Of a stretch of DNA of 64,000 nucleotides, positions 34,444 to 43,463 are shown piece after piece. The translations under genes were made by a program, and so were the position numbers. The notes beneath the pieces were generated by a model. That model worked only from the letters and a program-made list of their open reading frames with translations. It was not told the origin of the DNA and did no database searches. Each line of letters begins with the position of its first letter. Positions within the stretch are counted from its first letter, which is position 1. Origin of the DNA: Bacteroidales bacterium UBA4772. Lineage in GTDB: Bacteria > Bacteroidota > Bacteroidia > Bacteroidales > VadinHA17. The stretch is taken from the NCBI GenBank assembly GCA_002403305.1, contig DHHM01000003.1, positions 1 through 64,000 on the forward strand, written 5' to 3'.

Positions 34444-35679
34444 ATGAAGTATTCAGTAATTTTCACCGTAATGATTGCACTGCTGTTCTGCTTCACCCCC
34501 GAAGCACAGTCTCAGGTCAAAAATCCGCTTAAGATAGTCAAGAAAGAGGGGGAGAACAGGACCAACAGAGGGGTTGACAAAACCATTGACAAAGGTTATG
34601 ACAAGCTTGAAGAAGGTATTGGCAATCTCTTCAAGAAAAAAGACAAGAAGGGAAAAGATACGGAAGCTACTGAAAATGCTGCCGGACCCGGACAATCAGG
34701 TAATGCCGGTTCCGGAGCGAACCAAACCTCGGGTCCTACCCTCAACTGGGCAAAATACGACTTTGTGCCGGGTGACGAAGTTATCTTTGAAGATAACCTG
34801 GCAGGAGAAGAGAATGGGGAGTTCCCCTCCCGCTGGGACCTGTATGACGGGACCGTTGAGATGGCAGTCCTTGATGGAGAGAATGTTATCATGTTCAGGG
34901 AATATGGCTCAACAATCGTCCCCTATATGAAAGATCCTAAATCAGACTACCTGCCTGATATATTCACCGTTGAGTTTGATGCCTTTATCCCCCATGATTT
35001 TATTGCAATTGCGTTTGTTGACATGAAGAACCAGAGCGCTCCCCGTGGAAGTAACTACCTCTATATAAGGGGGTACGGAATGGAACTTAACCCGGCATCA
35101 AGCGATCTCCCCGACGGGAAGAACCTTGCAAACAGCTGGATCCACGTTGCCATAGCATACACCAGCGGTAAAATGAAAGCATATATCAACGATACAAGGC
35201 TGATCAATATACCTCGCCTTAGCTTTGATCCGATAGGAATATCTTTTCGGGCAATCCATGCAGGAGATAAGTCACATTATTACATTAAAAATATAAGGAT
35301 AGCAAAAGGAGGCGTAAAATACTACGACCGTTTCCTGCAGGATGGCAAGATCATTGCCAACGGCATCCGTTTCGATGTGAACAAGGCAACACTCAAGCCT
35401 GAGTCAATGGGTGTAATCAACGAGATCGCCACCCTGATGAAGGAGCATCCGGAGGTTAACTTCAGCGTTGAGGGCCATACCGACAGCGACGGCGACGACG
35501 CTTTTAACCAGACCCTCTCGGAACAGCGCGCCGCGACTGTGGTGAGCACCCTTAAGAAGATGGGCATTGACGGCAGCCGCATGACCTCAAAGGGCTGGGG
35601 TGAGAGCAAGCCTCTTGACACCAACGCCACCCCCGAAGGCAAAGCCAACAACCGGCGCGTGGAATTTGTGAAGGTATGA
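34444..35679 (+). CDS. OmpA-family outer membrane protein with a lectin-like middle domain
   Basis: The 411-residue protein has a signal peptide (about 1-23), a basic low-complexity linker rich in Lys and Gly (about 30-95), a concanavalin/LamG-like beta domain (about 100-295, with GKMKAYINDTRL) and a C-terminal OmpA domain (about 305-411) with the peptidoglycan-binding pattern VEGHTDSDGDDAFN, SEQRAATVV and NRRVEF. It probably tethers a surface domain to the cell wall. It follows the LytTR gene by 204 bases and has the 48-bp shared element. The last codons and the stop are duplicated just downstream. Confidence 0.88.
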   Translation: MKYSVIFTVMIALLFCFTPEAQSQVKNPLKIVKKEGENRTNRGVDKTIDKGYDKLEEGIGNLFKKKDKKGKDTEATENAAGPGQSGNAGSGANQTSGPTLNWAKYDFVPGDEVIFEDNLAGEENGEFPSRWDLYDGTVEMAVLDGENVIMFREYGSTIVPYMKDPKSDYLPDIFTVEFDAFIPHDFIAIAFVDMKNQSAPRGSNYLYIRGYGMELNPASSDLPDGKNLANSWIHVAIAYTSGKMKAYINDTRLINIPRLSFDPIGISFRAIHAGDKSHYYIKNIRIAKGGVKYYDRFLQDGKIIANGIRFDVNKATLKPESMGVINEIATLMKEHPEVNFSVEGHTDSDGDDAFNQTLSEQRAATVVSTLKKMGIDGSRMTSKGWGESKPLDTNATPEGKANNRRVEFVKV

Positions 35680-35820
35680 GAGCAGAGCCAAACCTCTGTT
35701 TGAGCTATGCCGAATGCTGAAACAAATGTGCGAAGCAAATTTGTGAAGGTATGAGAGCAGAGCCAAACTTGTTTGAGCTCTGCCGAACGCCGAGCGAATG
35801 CGTGAAGCGAATTGTGAAGA
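35663..35820 (+). repeat. 75-bp tandem duplication of the ompA-like gene 3' end
   Basis: A 31-base stretch including the stop codon (35663-35693) recurs exactly at 35738-35768, 75 bases on. The following gtttgagc and gaagc parts are also similar and a third start of the unit (aattgtgaag) lies at 35810. Confidence 0.75.
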
Positions 35821-35851
35821 TTTTATCTGGACACACCTTCTCCCTACTGAA

Positions 35852-37894
35852 ATGAAAAAAACTATCAGGATTTATGCGCTGTCGATCCTCTTCTGGCTTA
35901 TACCCACAGCTCTGGCCCTTTCTTCCGGAAGCGCTGACCAGAAAGGTGGAAAGATCAACTGGATGGACGGCAACTGGCGGGTTTGGGATGTCAATGCTGA
36001 CGGACAATTTGATAAACAGGATATTGATCAGCTTCTGGCCGACGGATGGCAGACATTTTCTGCCGACCTCAACTTTGATGGTAAAACTGATCCTAATGAC
36101 GTCTTTGCATTGTACGTAAAGCTTTCTGTGCTCGACCGCAATGGCGACGAGGCAGTAAACGATGATGATTACAAACCACTAAGCCATATTGAACTGCCGG
36201 AAGCTGACTACTCAAAAGCATTGGCTATTATCAATGAAATAGTTCCTAAGGCTCATATAGCCTCTGGATTGGAGCCTGATGCTGAAGAGAAGTTATTCAG
36301 TTTTATTCCTGAGGACCGGAAGCTTTCTCCAGCTGAAAGATGTTATGTTTTTCAGTCCGCCGGCCTTTCGGCATTGTTCCAGAAGAACCTGCAGGCAGCT
36401 CAGTGGGCATTCGGAAGGGCATTTCAGGTATATCCCAGCTCAGCCACAGCATTGGGAAACCTGGCATTTACTATAGCCAAAGACAAGGATTATGAAAATG
36501 CACACCAGGATGCCCTTGTTCTCCTTGCATTGGCCAGGGAATATAATAGCGAATCTGCTGCAACTTCAGCAATGATAGGATGGATATATTCACGCCATGG
36601 GCAGGACAGCGAAGCACTGAACTTCTATAGGGAATCTGTCTTGTCAGCCCCTGATGTTTCACAATATCACATGAACCTGGGTATTGCCTGGCTGCGTGTT
36701 GGAGAGACTGAACGGGCTTATAACGAGTTTGTTGCTGCTGAAGAAAGAGATGAGGGCGATTTCAGGGCAACAATATTTAAATATACCGTACCACCCAAGG
36801 TTCCCCCGCCGGTAAAACCACCCGCGGACCTGAAGAAAATGCTGGAAGAATATGAAGAAGAATTAAGAAAACTTGAGGAAGAGGGAATAAGTGATGATGA
36901 CAAGCCTGAAGAATGGGAAAATCTGCCACCCTGCGATCAGTCATATGTCATTGAGGATATACTTGAGAAACGCTATGACCAGTTGCATATAAGAATGATG
37001 CAGCCTGTTGCAGATGAACTGGTCAGAAAAGCCAATGAAGGATACAGGTCAATCTTCCCACAATTCAAGGACGCTGAAGCTGACTGGAAACGGTACATAG
37101 AAGGGGCGCCCAAACTGATTGCCGAGATGTATGCAGCGCAACTTAGTGCAAAAATAACCTCAGGGAAGGTATGGGCAAACCTTTGCAGGAGCAGAGGATA
37201 TGAACTCCTCGGATACAGCGATTTTTTCCTGAAAAACGCTCAAAGAGAAGTAGAAAATACTTTCAATCGGAGATTCAGTGAGTATAAGCAACTGCCACAT
37301 TACGTGCAAATGGACCTTTCACAAATAAAACTCCAGCTTTATCAGGGTGTCCTCGAAGAAGAGATGAGGTATTGTTATGAAGAGCGGATCCGGAGAGCAT
37401 TTAATCTGATCAATACTGAAGAAACCCCAGGTGAACTACCTCGTGCTAACGAGACATCCATTGATATAAGTAGCATTGCGGCAATCCCTGGCCTGATAAT
37501 CACCGGGTGCTTTAATATTGAGGGTTATTGTCATGACGGCTCATCTTATAATGAATCAATATTCGGAGGATTCGGAGGCGGATATGACATAAGCATCGGC
37601 GTCGATCTCTGGCTCATTGAATTTGAATGGAACCTTGAATCCGGAGAGTGGGAACTCAACATAGGCCAGGGATTTATTGTAGGTGCCACATGGAGTCCTG
37701 AAGCCGGATTTGGAGTTCAGGTAGGCGTAGGACTGGATGTTGATTTTGGTCCTATAGAAGTTAATGCAACCACCTACCTCAAAGTATCACAAAAAATGTC
37801 AGCAAGAATAGAAGGGGAACTGACTGCAGGAGTAGAAGCCGGGGCGTTTTATGGATTGTCAGTCAATGCTTTTCAGATTGTCGGCACAGAATAA
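35852..37894 (+). CDS. secreted EF-hand/dockerin-like and TPR protein of unknown function
   Basis: The 680-residue protein (ATG at 35852; a longer frame from 35798 adds residues that precede the signal peptide) starts with a signal sequence. Residues about 38-100 have three calcium-loop patterns, DVNADGQFDKQD, DLNFDGKTDPND and DRNGDEAVNDDD, as in dockerin or EF-hand repeats. A TPR-like helical region follows (about 150-290), then an acidic coiled coil with PPKVPPPVKPP and EEYEEELRKLEEE, and a glycine-rich beta-strand C terminus (about 555-680). No catalytic motif is seen. It lies between the OmpA-like and lipoprotein genes on the same strand. Confidence 0.7.
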   Translation: MKKTIRIYALSILFWLIPTALALSSGSADQKGGKINWMDGNWRVWDVNADGQFDKQDIDQLLADGWQTFSADLNFDGKTDPNDVFALYVKLSVLDRNGDEAVNDDDYKPLSHIELPEADYSKALAIINEIVPKAHIASGLEPDAEEKLFSFIPEDRKLSPAERCYVFQSAGLSALFQKNLQAAQWAFGRAFQVYPSSATALGNLAFTIAKDKDYENAHQDALVLLALAREYNSESAATSAMIGWIYSRHGQDSEALNFYRESVLSAPDVSQYHMNLGIAWLRVGETERAYNEFVAAEERDEGDFRATIFKYTVPPKVPPPVKPPADLKKMLEEYEEELRKLEEEGISDDDKPEEWENLPPCDQSYVIEDILEKRYDQLHIRMMQPVADELVRKANEGYRSIFPQFKDAEADWKRYIEGAPKLIAEMYAAQLSAKITSGKVWANLCRSRGYELLGYSDFFLKNAQREVENTFNRRFSEYKQLPHYVQMDLSQIKLQLYQGVLEEEMRYCYEERIRRAFNLINTEETPGELPRANETSIDISSIAAIPGLIITGCFNIEGYCHDGSSYNESIFGGFGGGYDISIGVDLWLIEFEWNLESGEWELNIGQGFIVGATWSPEAGFGVQVGVGLDVDFGPIEVNATTYLKVSQKMSARIEGELTAGVEAGAFYGLSVNAFQIVGTE

Positions 37895-37963
37895 AACAAT
37901 AATAAACTGACATCCTGGTAATTATTAACTCCGGATAATTGCAAACACATTAAAACTCATACA

Positions 37964-38659
37964 ATGAAAACAAAAGTCCTTTGTAGCATCGCCTTTCTTA
38001 TCTCTGCTCTCTTATTCCTGGATGCCTGCAAGTCCAAAACCAAACCTGCCGAAACTGAAAGCAAGGCGGCAACTGAAGCTTCGGCAGACCAGAATGCTGA
38101 ACCAGAAAACACGGAACCTGATGCCGGCAGCAAGGGCAAACCCCTCGGCGTGAAATCAGGGATCATTGAGTACTCCTACTCAGGTGATAAAACCGGTAAA
38201 TCAACCCAGTACTTTGATGACTACGGTGTGAAGAGTGCTGTTTACGCAGAGATAGTACAACAGGGCGGGGAGAGCAAGGGTTGGTCTCTGACCCTTGGTG
38301 AAGATCAGTACATGTGGGATCTGAATTCCAGCCAGGGTATGAAAACAAAAAACCCGATGGTAAAACAGATGATGGAATTATCCGGCGGAGAAATTCTCGA
38401 ATATATGGCCGGTATGTATGAACAGATGGGAATGACTAAAAGCGGAACAGAAATGTTCCAAGGCAAGCAGTGCACAGTATTTAAGGGAGATATGGGCAAG
38501 GTACTTATATGGAAAGGCCTTATGATTATGATGGAGATGAAAATAGGAGATATGGTATCCCGCCAGGAAGTCACCTCCATCAAAACCAATGTCAATGTCG
38601 ACAGCAAATATTTCCGGATACCTGATAACATCACCTTCAATGAGATACCAGGGTTTTGA
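37964..38659 (+). CDS. lipoprotein of unknown function (DUF4412-like features)
   Basis: The 231-residue protein has a lipobox (FLDAC, Cys22) and an acidic, Ala/Glu-rich spacer up to about residue 60. The folded part begins SGIIEYSYSGDKTGKSTQYF and includes GKQCTVFKG and KGLMIMMEMKIG. The alternation of a beta-strand sheet and 'amount of modified protein' segments resembles the DUF4412/LolA-like half-barrel group, as does the gene at 46550, but the similarity is weak. A strong terminator follows at 38708. Confidence 0.55.
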   Translation: MKTKVLCSIAFLISALLFLDACKSKTKPAETESKAATEASADQNAEPENTEPDAGSKGKPLGVKSGIIEYSYSGDKTGKSTQYFDDYGVKSAVYAEIVQQGGESKGWSLTLGEDQYMWDLNSSQGMKTKNPMVKQMMELSGGEILEYMAGMYEQMGMTKSGTEMFQGKQCTVFKGDMGKVLIWKGLMIMMEMKIGDMVSRQEVTSIKTNVNVDSKYFRIPDNITFNEIPGF

Positions 38660-38707
38660 ACGGGCACAACTCAACATGCAAACTCCATGAACCGCATAAA
38701 AACACCT

Positions 38708-38778
38708 AAAGGGGAGCCTGGCTGCCACAGTGCTCAATCTGGTTCTGTTCTTCCCAATCACAGCCACTCCCCTTTTTT
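38708..38778 (+). terminator. Rho-independent terminator after the lipoprotein gene
   Basis: The outer stem aaaggggag/ctccccttt pairs perfectly, an inner stem ggctg/cagcc lies inside, and six T residues follow. It closes the plus-strand block that starts at the TPR kinase and separates it from the minus-strand SDR gene. Confidence 0.7.
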
Positions 38779-38816
38779 ACATCCCTGATGGCTGAAAATA
38801 CATAGCCCGGGGAACC

Positions 38817-39611
38817 TTAGTCAACCCCCATGAACAGCCTGCCAAGAATAATCATCAGCAACCGGTAGGGTAGCAGGGCTCCCACACCGTAGGCCATCCG
38901 CATCGTACATCGGGGAATTATCACAGGCTGCCCCCTGAACATTTTATCAACGAGGTAAGCAGCAGCCTTTTCGGGTGTTAAGGCATTAGACCTGGAGATA
39001 TAACCCTGTTGAACCATACGTTCCCTGACCTTGTTGTTGGTAATTATAGGACCGGGCATGGCCACACTTACACTCACTCCGGTGCCGCGAAGCTCCTCCC
39101 TGGTTGCAAGAGAAAAATGATAAACGTACGACTTGGTTGCTGAATATATGCTCTTGTACGGTAAAGGGACAAAACCGCCAAAACTGCCAAGATTAAGAAT
39201 ATAAGCCCTCTCCCTTCTCTTAAGTTCATCGATGAAAAGGTTGGTCATCAGCGTCGCGCACCTCATGTTCAGAAAAACGCTCTCCTCAATTGCATCATCA
39301 CTGTACTCACCTATCTCCCCTCCGTGGCCGATACCGGCATTGTTTATCAATATGTCCGCTTCAAGACCTTGCTCCCTGGCATAATTAGCTATCTCTTCCG
39401 GGGCCTCCCTACGCCTAAGATCAGCCTCTATAAAATGCACCGACACATTACTCTGCCCTCTCAGATTGTCTGACAGCTCAGGCAGCCCCGTTCCCGGTAG
39501 CGAGACCAGCAGCAGATTGTGCCCCCGCCGGGCAAGCTCTCCGGCAAACGCCTTTCCGAGACCGGCGCTGGCACCCGTGACAATTGCATAATATGACCCC
39601 GGTCCGCTCAA
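38817..39611 (-). CDS. short-chain dehydrogenase/reductase (SDR)
   Basis: The 264-residue protein has a classical SDR Rossmann fold: cofactor motif TGASAGLGKAFAGEL, NNAGIG, and the catalytic Tyr-x3-Lys in YSATKSYVY preceded by the Ser-bearing strand LNLGSFGG. A hydrophobic C terminus may bind a membrane. Its start overlaps the stop of the upstream epimerase gene by four bases, so the two are translationally coupled. Confidence 0.9.
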   Translation of the reverse strand: MSGPGSYYAIVTGASAGLGKAFAGELARRGHNLLLVSLPGTGLPELSDNLRGQSNVSVHFIEADLRRREAPEEIANYAREQGLEADILINNAGIGHGGEIGEYSDDAIEESVFLNMRCATLMTNLFIDELKRRERAYILNLGSFGGFVPLPYKSIYSATKSYVYHFSLATREELRGTGVSVSVAMPGPIITNNKVRERMVQQGYISRSNALTPEKAAAYLVDKMFRGQPVIIPRCTMRMAYGVGALLPYRLLMIILGRLFMGVD

Positions 39612-40606
39612 CCTGTTTTCCCTCTCTCTTTAAGCCACTCCAGGGTCAACTTCGCACCCTCTCTTAAGGGTGTGATCCGGTAGCCGAGCTCCCTCTCTGC
39701 CTTGCCACTGCTCAGGCTCCAGTGATTGAGGTATTTCTTCACCCACGCTGACGTTATCATCGGAGGCCATCCGGTCAGCGGTGCCTGCCACTCCATCACC
39801 CTGGCAATGGCAACCATAAGCCATACCGGAAAAGGAATGAGCAGCCTCCTCTTCCCTGTCACTTCTGCAAGTGTATCGAAGAAGTGACTGAAGGTCAGGT
39901 TCTCACCGCCCAGGGCATAACGTTCACCCGGTCGTCCATGCTTTGCGGCAAGTAGGATGCCACTCACCACATCATCAACCAGTACATAGCTCCCCACACA
40001 GCTCCCGTCGCCTGGCAGGATACGCCATCGTCCCCGGCTGTAGAGCTTTATCATCTTCGTCAGGGAATTGCTTTCATTGACCGGACCGGGACCGTAAACA
40101 CGTGACGGATTGACAATCACAGTCTCAAGGCCGTCCCTGTTGTACGACCTGACCAGCTCTTCAGCCTCGGCTTTGGTCGTCTCATACTCGTTGAACCATG
40201 ATACGGTCCTGGGAAAATCCTCATCAATGGGTTCAACCCCGGGCGAAGGGCCAATCACCGCAGCTGACGAAGTAAATACGAAACGCTTAACTCCCGCCGC
40301 CAGAGAAGCTTTCAGCATATTCTCAGTGCCGGAGACATTGATCCTGTGCGGCAAGCTTTTATCCTTTGACCACGGCTTGGCGTAGGCGGCAAGATGAAAT
40401 ACAGTGTCGCATCCGCTGACGCTCTCCTGCAGGGCAGAAATATCGTCAAGATCGCCTGTGACGGCTGTGACCCCTGGTAAATGTGAAAGCGAAGAGAACT
40501 TTTCAGGTGAACGTACAAGGCACCTCACACCGTGTCCTTCCAGGGCAAGACGCTCAGCCAGCCTCAATCCTATAAATCCGTTGGCACCGGTCAGGAAACA
40601 GTTCAT
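39608..40606 (-). CDS. NAD-dependent epimerase/dehydratase (3-beta-HSD-like extended SDR)
   Basis: The 332-residue protein is an extended SDR with TGANGFIGLRLAERL at the N terminus, TSSAAVIGP as the active-site Ser strand, and catalytic Tyr-x3-Lys in YETTKAEAEELV. The later parts (VNPSRVYGPG, GERYALGGENLTFSHFF) match NAD-dependent dehydratases of sterol or hopanoid/dihydroflavonol type. The enzyme probably works with the overlapping SDR in lipid or sugar modification; the substrate is unknown. Confidence 0.88.
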   Translation of the reverse strand: MNCFLTGANGFIGLRLAERLALEGHGVRCLVRSPEKFSSLSHLPGVTAVTGDLDDISALQESVSGCDTVFHLAAYAKPWSKDKSLPHRINVSGTENMLKASLAAGVKRFVFTSSAAVIGPSPGVEPIDEDFPRTVSWFNEYETTKAEAEELVRSYNRDGLETVIVNPSRVYGPGPVNESNSLTKMIKLYSRGRWRILPGDGSCVGSYVLVDDVVSGILLAAKHGRPGERYALGGENLTFSHFFDTLAEVTGKRRLLIPFPVWLMVAIARVMEWQAPLTGWPPMITSAWVKKYLNHWSLSSGKAERELGYRITPLREGAKLTLEWLKERGKTG

Positions 40607-40663
40607 GGAGTAAAAAATACTCCATAAAAGTAAAAAATATTTCAGCTTACATGCCTGCTGAGG

Positions 40664-42217
40664 CTATTTATCAGCATAGAGCCCCTCTCTTGACAGCAGA
40701 TGGTCAAGATTGGCGATCCCGTACACAAGCACAGCTGTTACCACGGAAGTGTGCTCCTGGTATTCGGCTATGCTCTTGTCAAAGGTGTCACGCTCCGTGT
40801 GCCAGATCTCTCCGTAATTGAAGTTGTATCCCTTCACATCAGGCTCATCAAACCGCAATGTCGGTACACCGTTCATCGTAAAGTAGGCATGGTCAGAACC
40901 CCCGGCAGATTTGGGCCGCGGCCTCGGCTGATCAGTGCGCTTCTTCAGTGTGAATGGAAAATCGGAATTTATGCTGTTTAGCGACTTGTTCAGTTTTTCG
41001 AAATCATCATACATCGCCTCTGGGACAGTAATGCCCATGATGGGTGTCGGACCCCCGTCGCGGTTGAAATAGGCTGATATTCTCGGTATTTTTTCGGGGT
41101 TACTTTCCACCCAGTGCTTCGATCCCAGCAGCCCGAACTCCTCCCCTGCCCAGAGGCATGCGAGGATAGTCCGCTCAGGCTTGCCGCCGGCCTCTTTTAT
41201 CAGCCTTGCCACCTCCATCGTGAGACTCAGTCCTGACCCGTCGTCGACCCCTCCCGTAGCAACATCGAAGGCATCAAGATGACCTCCGAGCATTACGTAT
41301 TCATTAGGATATTTGCAGCCCTTTATGACGCCGATCACGTTGTGGTATTTCACCGGACCCGGCTTGAAATGGTTACGAATGTCAAACTCCAGCAGAAAAT
41401 ACTGCCTCTCCCTGGCCATCTCCGCAATAACTTCATACTGATCCTCGTCAAGCTTTATGTCGCAGACCGTCGGCAGGGTCTCAAAAGTCATCCTGTCAAT
41501 GTTTTTCCTATCGTACAGAGCCCTTATCGGCACCTCTGACGACTGTATCACTCCGAGTATACCTGCCTCGCACATCTCACGGTAGAAGAGTGCCGGCTCC
41601 TCCTTCAGGGGGTGCAGATCCTTCGGGGGATCGGTCCTGTTCATCATGTTCTCGCGCATGATCCCGCGGTTGATCTTTGCAACCGAATCATTATAGGCAA
41701 TGGTCTTTGCCCGGGCCGAGTCGGCTGAGGCCGACCAGTCAATCGGCCATCCGTTGTTTTTGCCTCCTATCAGAACCCATGCACCCTTAAGTGCCCCTTT
41801 CATGCGGTCAAACTCCTCCTTGCTCTTCGGCTCCAAGAGAACATGCCCGCGCTGTACACCCTTTGTGCCTGAGGTATAAGAGGGAGTCGTAAAATGCAGT
41901 ATCATACCGTTGTCAGAAAGCATCCGGCCGAACCAGGGACCGCGGTTAAAGCCTACCGGCACACTGCCTGCCTCATCCATTATCACCTCCATGCCCCACT
42001 TTTTGAATTGCGAAGCACACCAATTGGCAGCATTCTCATAAGCGTCGGACCCTACCAGCCTGCCCCCGAACCGGTTTGAAACAACATCAAGATGGTCCAT
42101 GGTCTGGTTGTCTGTAGTGCCAATCTCAATTATTCGTTCGGTGACCCTTTTATGCTGTGCGTCAGAGCCGTTGGCAAAGATCAGTATTGCCATTAGGGAG
42201 AGGAAAAGTCTTTTCAT
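40664..42217 (-). CDS. M28-family zinc metallopeptidase, secreted
   Basis: The 517-residue protein has a signal peptide (MKRLFLSLMAILIFANGSDA) and an M28 peptidase core of the aminopeptidase/PSMA-like type: HLDAFD, GVDDGSGLSLTMEVARL, LWAGEEFGLLGSKHW and SDHAYF carry the two-zinc ligands. A PA-like insert lies in the N-terminal half. I chose the ATG at 42217 because the longer frame from 42292 has a non-signal extension. It should release N-terminal residues from peptides in the periplasm or outside. It is alone in its unit. Confidence 0.9.
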   Translation of the reverse strand: MKRLFLSLMAILIFANGSDAQHKRVTERIIEIGTTDNQTMDHLDVVSNRFGGRLVGSDAYENAANWCASQFKKWGMEVIMDEAGSVPVGFNRGPWFGRMLSDNGMILHFTTPSYTSGTKGVQRGHVLLEPKSKEEFDRMKGALKGAWVLIGGKNNGWPIDWSASADSARAKTIAYNDSVAKINRGIMRENMMNRTDPPKDLHPLKEEPALFYREMCEAGILGVIQSSEVPIRALYDRKNIDRMTFETLPTVCDIKLDEDQYEVIAEMARERQYFLLEFDIRNHFKPGPVKYHNVIGVIKGCKYPNEYVMLGGHLDAFDVATGGVDDGSGLSLTMEVARLIKEAGGKPERTILACLWAGEEFGLLGSKHWVESNPEKIPRISAYFNRDGGPTPIMGITVPEAMYDDFEKLNKSLNSINSDFPFTLKKRTDQPRPRPKSAGGSDHAYFTMNGVPTLRFDEPDVKGYNFNYGEIWHTERDTFDKSIAEYQEHTSVVTAVLVYGIANLDHLLSREGLYADK

Positions 42218-42326
42218 AGCTTTTTTCAGATTTCGGCCGGAATTTAAAACATAATCGCAAGAAGAAGCCCCTCCCGGGCATATGTTTAGCATTAATTAAC
42301 AGTTCGCAACATCAGATTGTCTTTAT

Positions 42327-42510
42327 ACTTCCGACCCTCTAACACTGCAATGCTGATACGAAAGGCCAGACTTTCGGCCCTCCTACACTGCGATGCGGAT
42401 ACGAAAGGCCATACTTTCGACCCTCCTCCTTTGCAATACGGATAAAGAGAGAAAAACTTTCGACACTCCTTCTCCGCAACGCGGATACGGAGAGCACAGC
42501 TTTCGATTTT
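42327..42510. repeat. 43-bp tandem repeat array, four units plus a partial
   Basis: Units at 42327, 42370, 42413 and 42456 each start actttcgaccctcct or a close variant and contain gcaatgcggatacg or a variant; a partial fifth unit (gctttcgatttt) runs into the stop codon of the sirtuin gene. The array separates the M28 peptidase and sirtuin genes. No gene or CRISPR spacer pattern is present, because the units differ by point changes rather than by spacers. Confidence 0.8.
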
Positions 42511-43198
42511 AGAAAAAGGCTGCCAGCTTCTCCGTCAGTATCACCACTCCCCGGCCAGCCCCTTCAGCAATTGTGTCAATCTTGTGATGAGTGTATACCG
42601 GCACCGGCTTCGGATCAATGATGAACACCGGAGTGGCAATCGGCACGTAGTGGATCAGTCCGGCTGCCGGATAGACATTCAGTGAAGTGCCTATTACCGC
42701 AAATATGTCAGCTTGCGAGGCCAGCTCCGCCGCTTCCGTCATGGCGGGCACAGCCTCGCCGAACCATACTATGTTCGGACGCAGCGGAGTGCCGTCTGAA
42801 GCCTTTTCGTCCGGGGCAATATCACGGTAGCCAATATCAATGATCAGGGCAGGATTGATGCTGCTGCGCGCCTGTGTCAGCTGTCCGTGCAGATGAAGCA
42901 CCCTTGTGCTTCCGGCTCTCTCGTGAAGATTGTCGACATTCTGTGTTATGATCTGCACGTCAAACTTCTCCTCCAGAGCTGCCAGCCCTCTGTGACCGTT
43001 ATTGGGCTGTGCACCCTCCAGCTGCCGGCGGCGCTCATTGTAAAATCTCTGCATCAGGTCCGGATTGCGGTACCACCCCTCAATAGAGGCTACCTCCTCC
43101 ACCCTGTACTGCTCCCACAGTCCTCCGCTGTCGCGGAACGTCTTTATCCCGCTCTCGGCACTCATGCCGGCTCCGGTCAGAACAACAAGTTTCTTCAT
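42509..43198 (-). CDS. NAD-dependent protein deacylase of the sirtuin family (CobB-like), zinc-less
   Basis: The 229-residue protein has the Rossmann sirtuin motifs GAGMSAESGIKTFRDSGGLW, TQNVDNLHERAG, catalytic His104 in HLHG, and GTSLNVYPAAG. The Tyr53-x-x-Arg56 motif (FYNERRRQ) of class III desuccinylases and deacylases is present. Not one cysteine occurs in the protein, so the usual zinc Cys4 module is absent; a zinc-free subfamily is known among bacterial sirtuins. It should remove acyl groups, perhaps succinyl, from lysine side chains in the cytoplasm. Its stop codon lies at the end of the 43-bp array. Confidence 0.9.
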   Translation of the reverse strand: MKKLVVLTGAGMSAESGIKTFRDSGGLWEQYRVEEVASIEGWYRNPDLMQRFYNERRRQLEGAQPNNGHRGLAALEEKFDVQIITQNVDNLHERAGSTRVLHLHGQLTQARSSINPALIIDIGYRDIAPDEKASDGTPLRPNIVWFGEAVPAMTEAAELASQADIFAVIGTSLNVYPAAGLIHYVPIATPVFIIDPKPVPVYTHHKIDTIAEGAGRGVVILTEKLAAFF

Positions 43199-43463
43199 TC
43201 CTGTATCTAACTTATTCCATCATTCAAACAGAATCTGTATGAGACTTTATATCAAATCATTATGAGCTCATTGGTTACCCGGATCTCATTTCATGAATAT
43301 AGGAAAAAACAGGTTAAATGGTCCTTGGAAAATCACAGCCACCTGCGTGGAAATAACCCAGCGTACTTCCCTGACTATCCCGTCAGCTTCATGGAAAAAG
43401 ACCTAATCCCCTGTGGACATGCGACAAACCTGATAATTTCGTACCTTGTAATAGCGAAATACT

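Noticed and set aside
42327..42510. The 43-bp array as a possible CRISPR
   Set aside because: Units are contiguous and differ by point changes; there are no unique spacers between identical repeats and no cas genes nearby.
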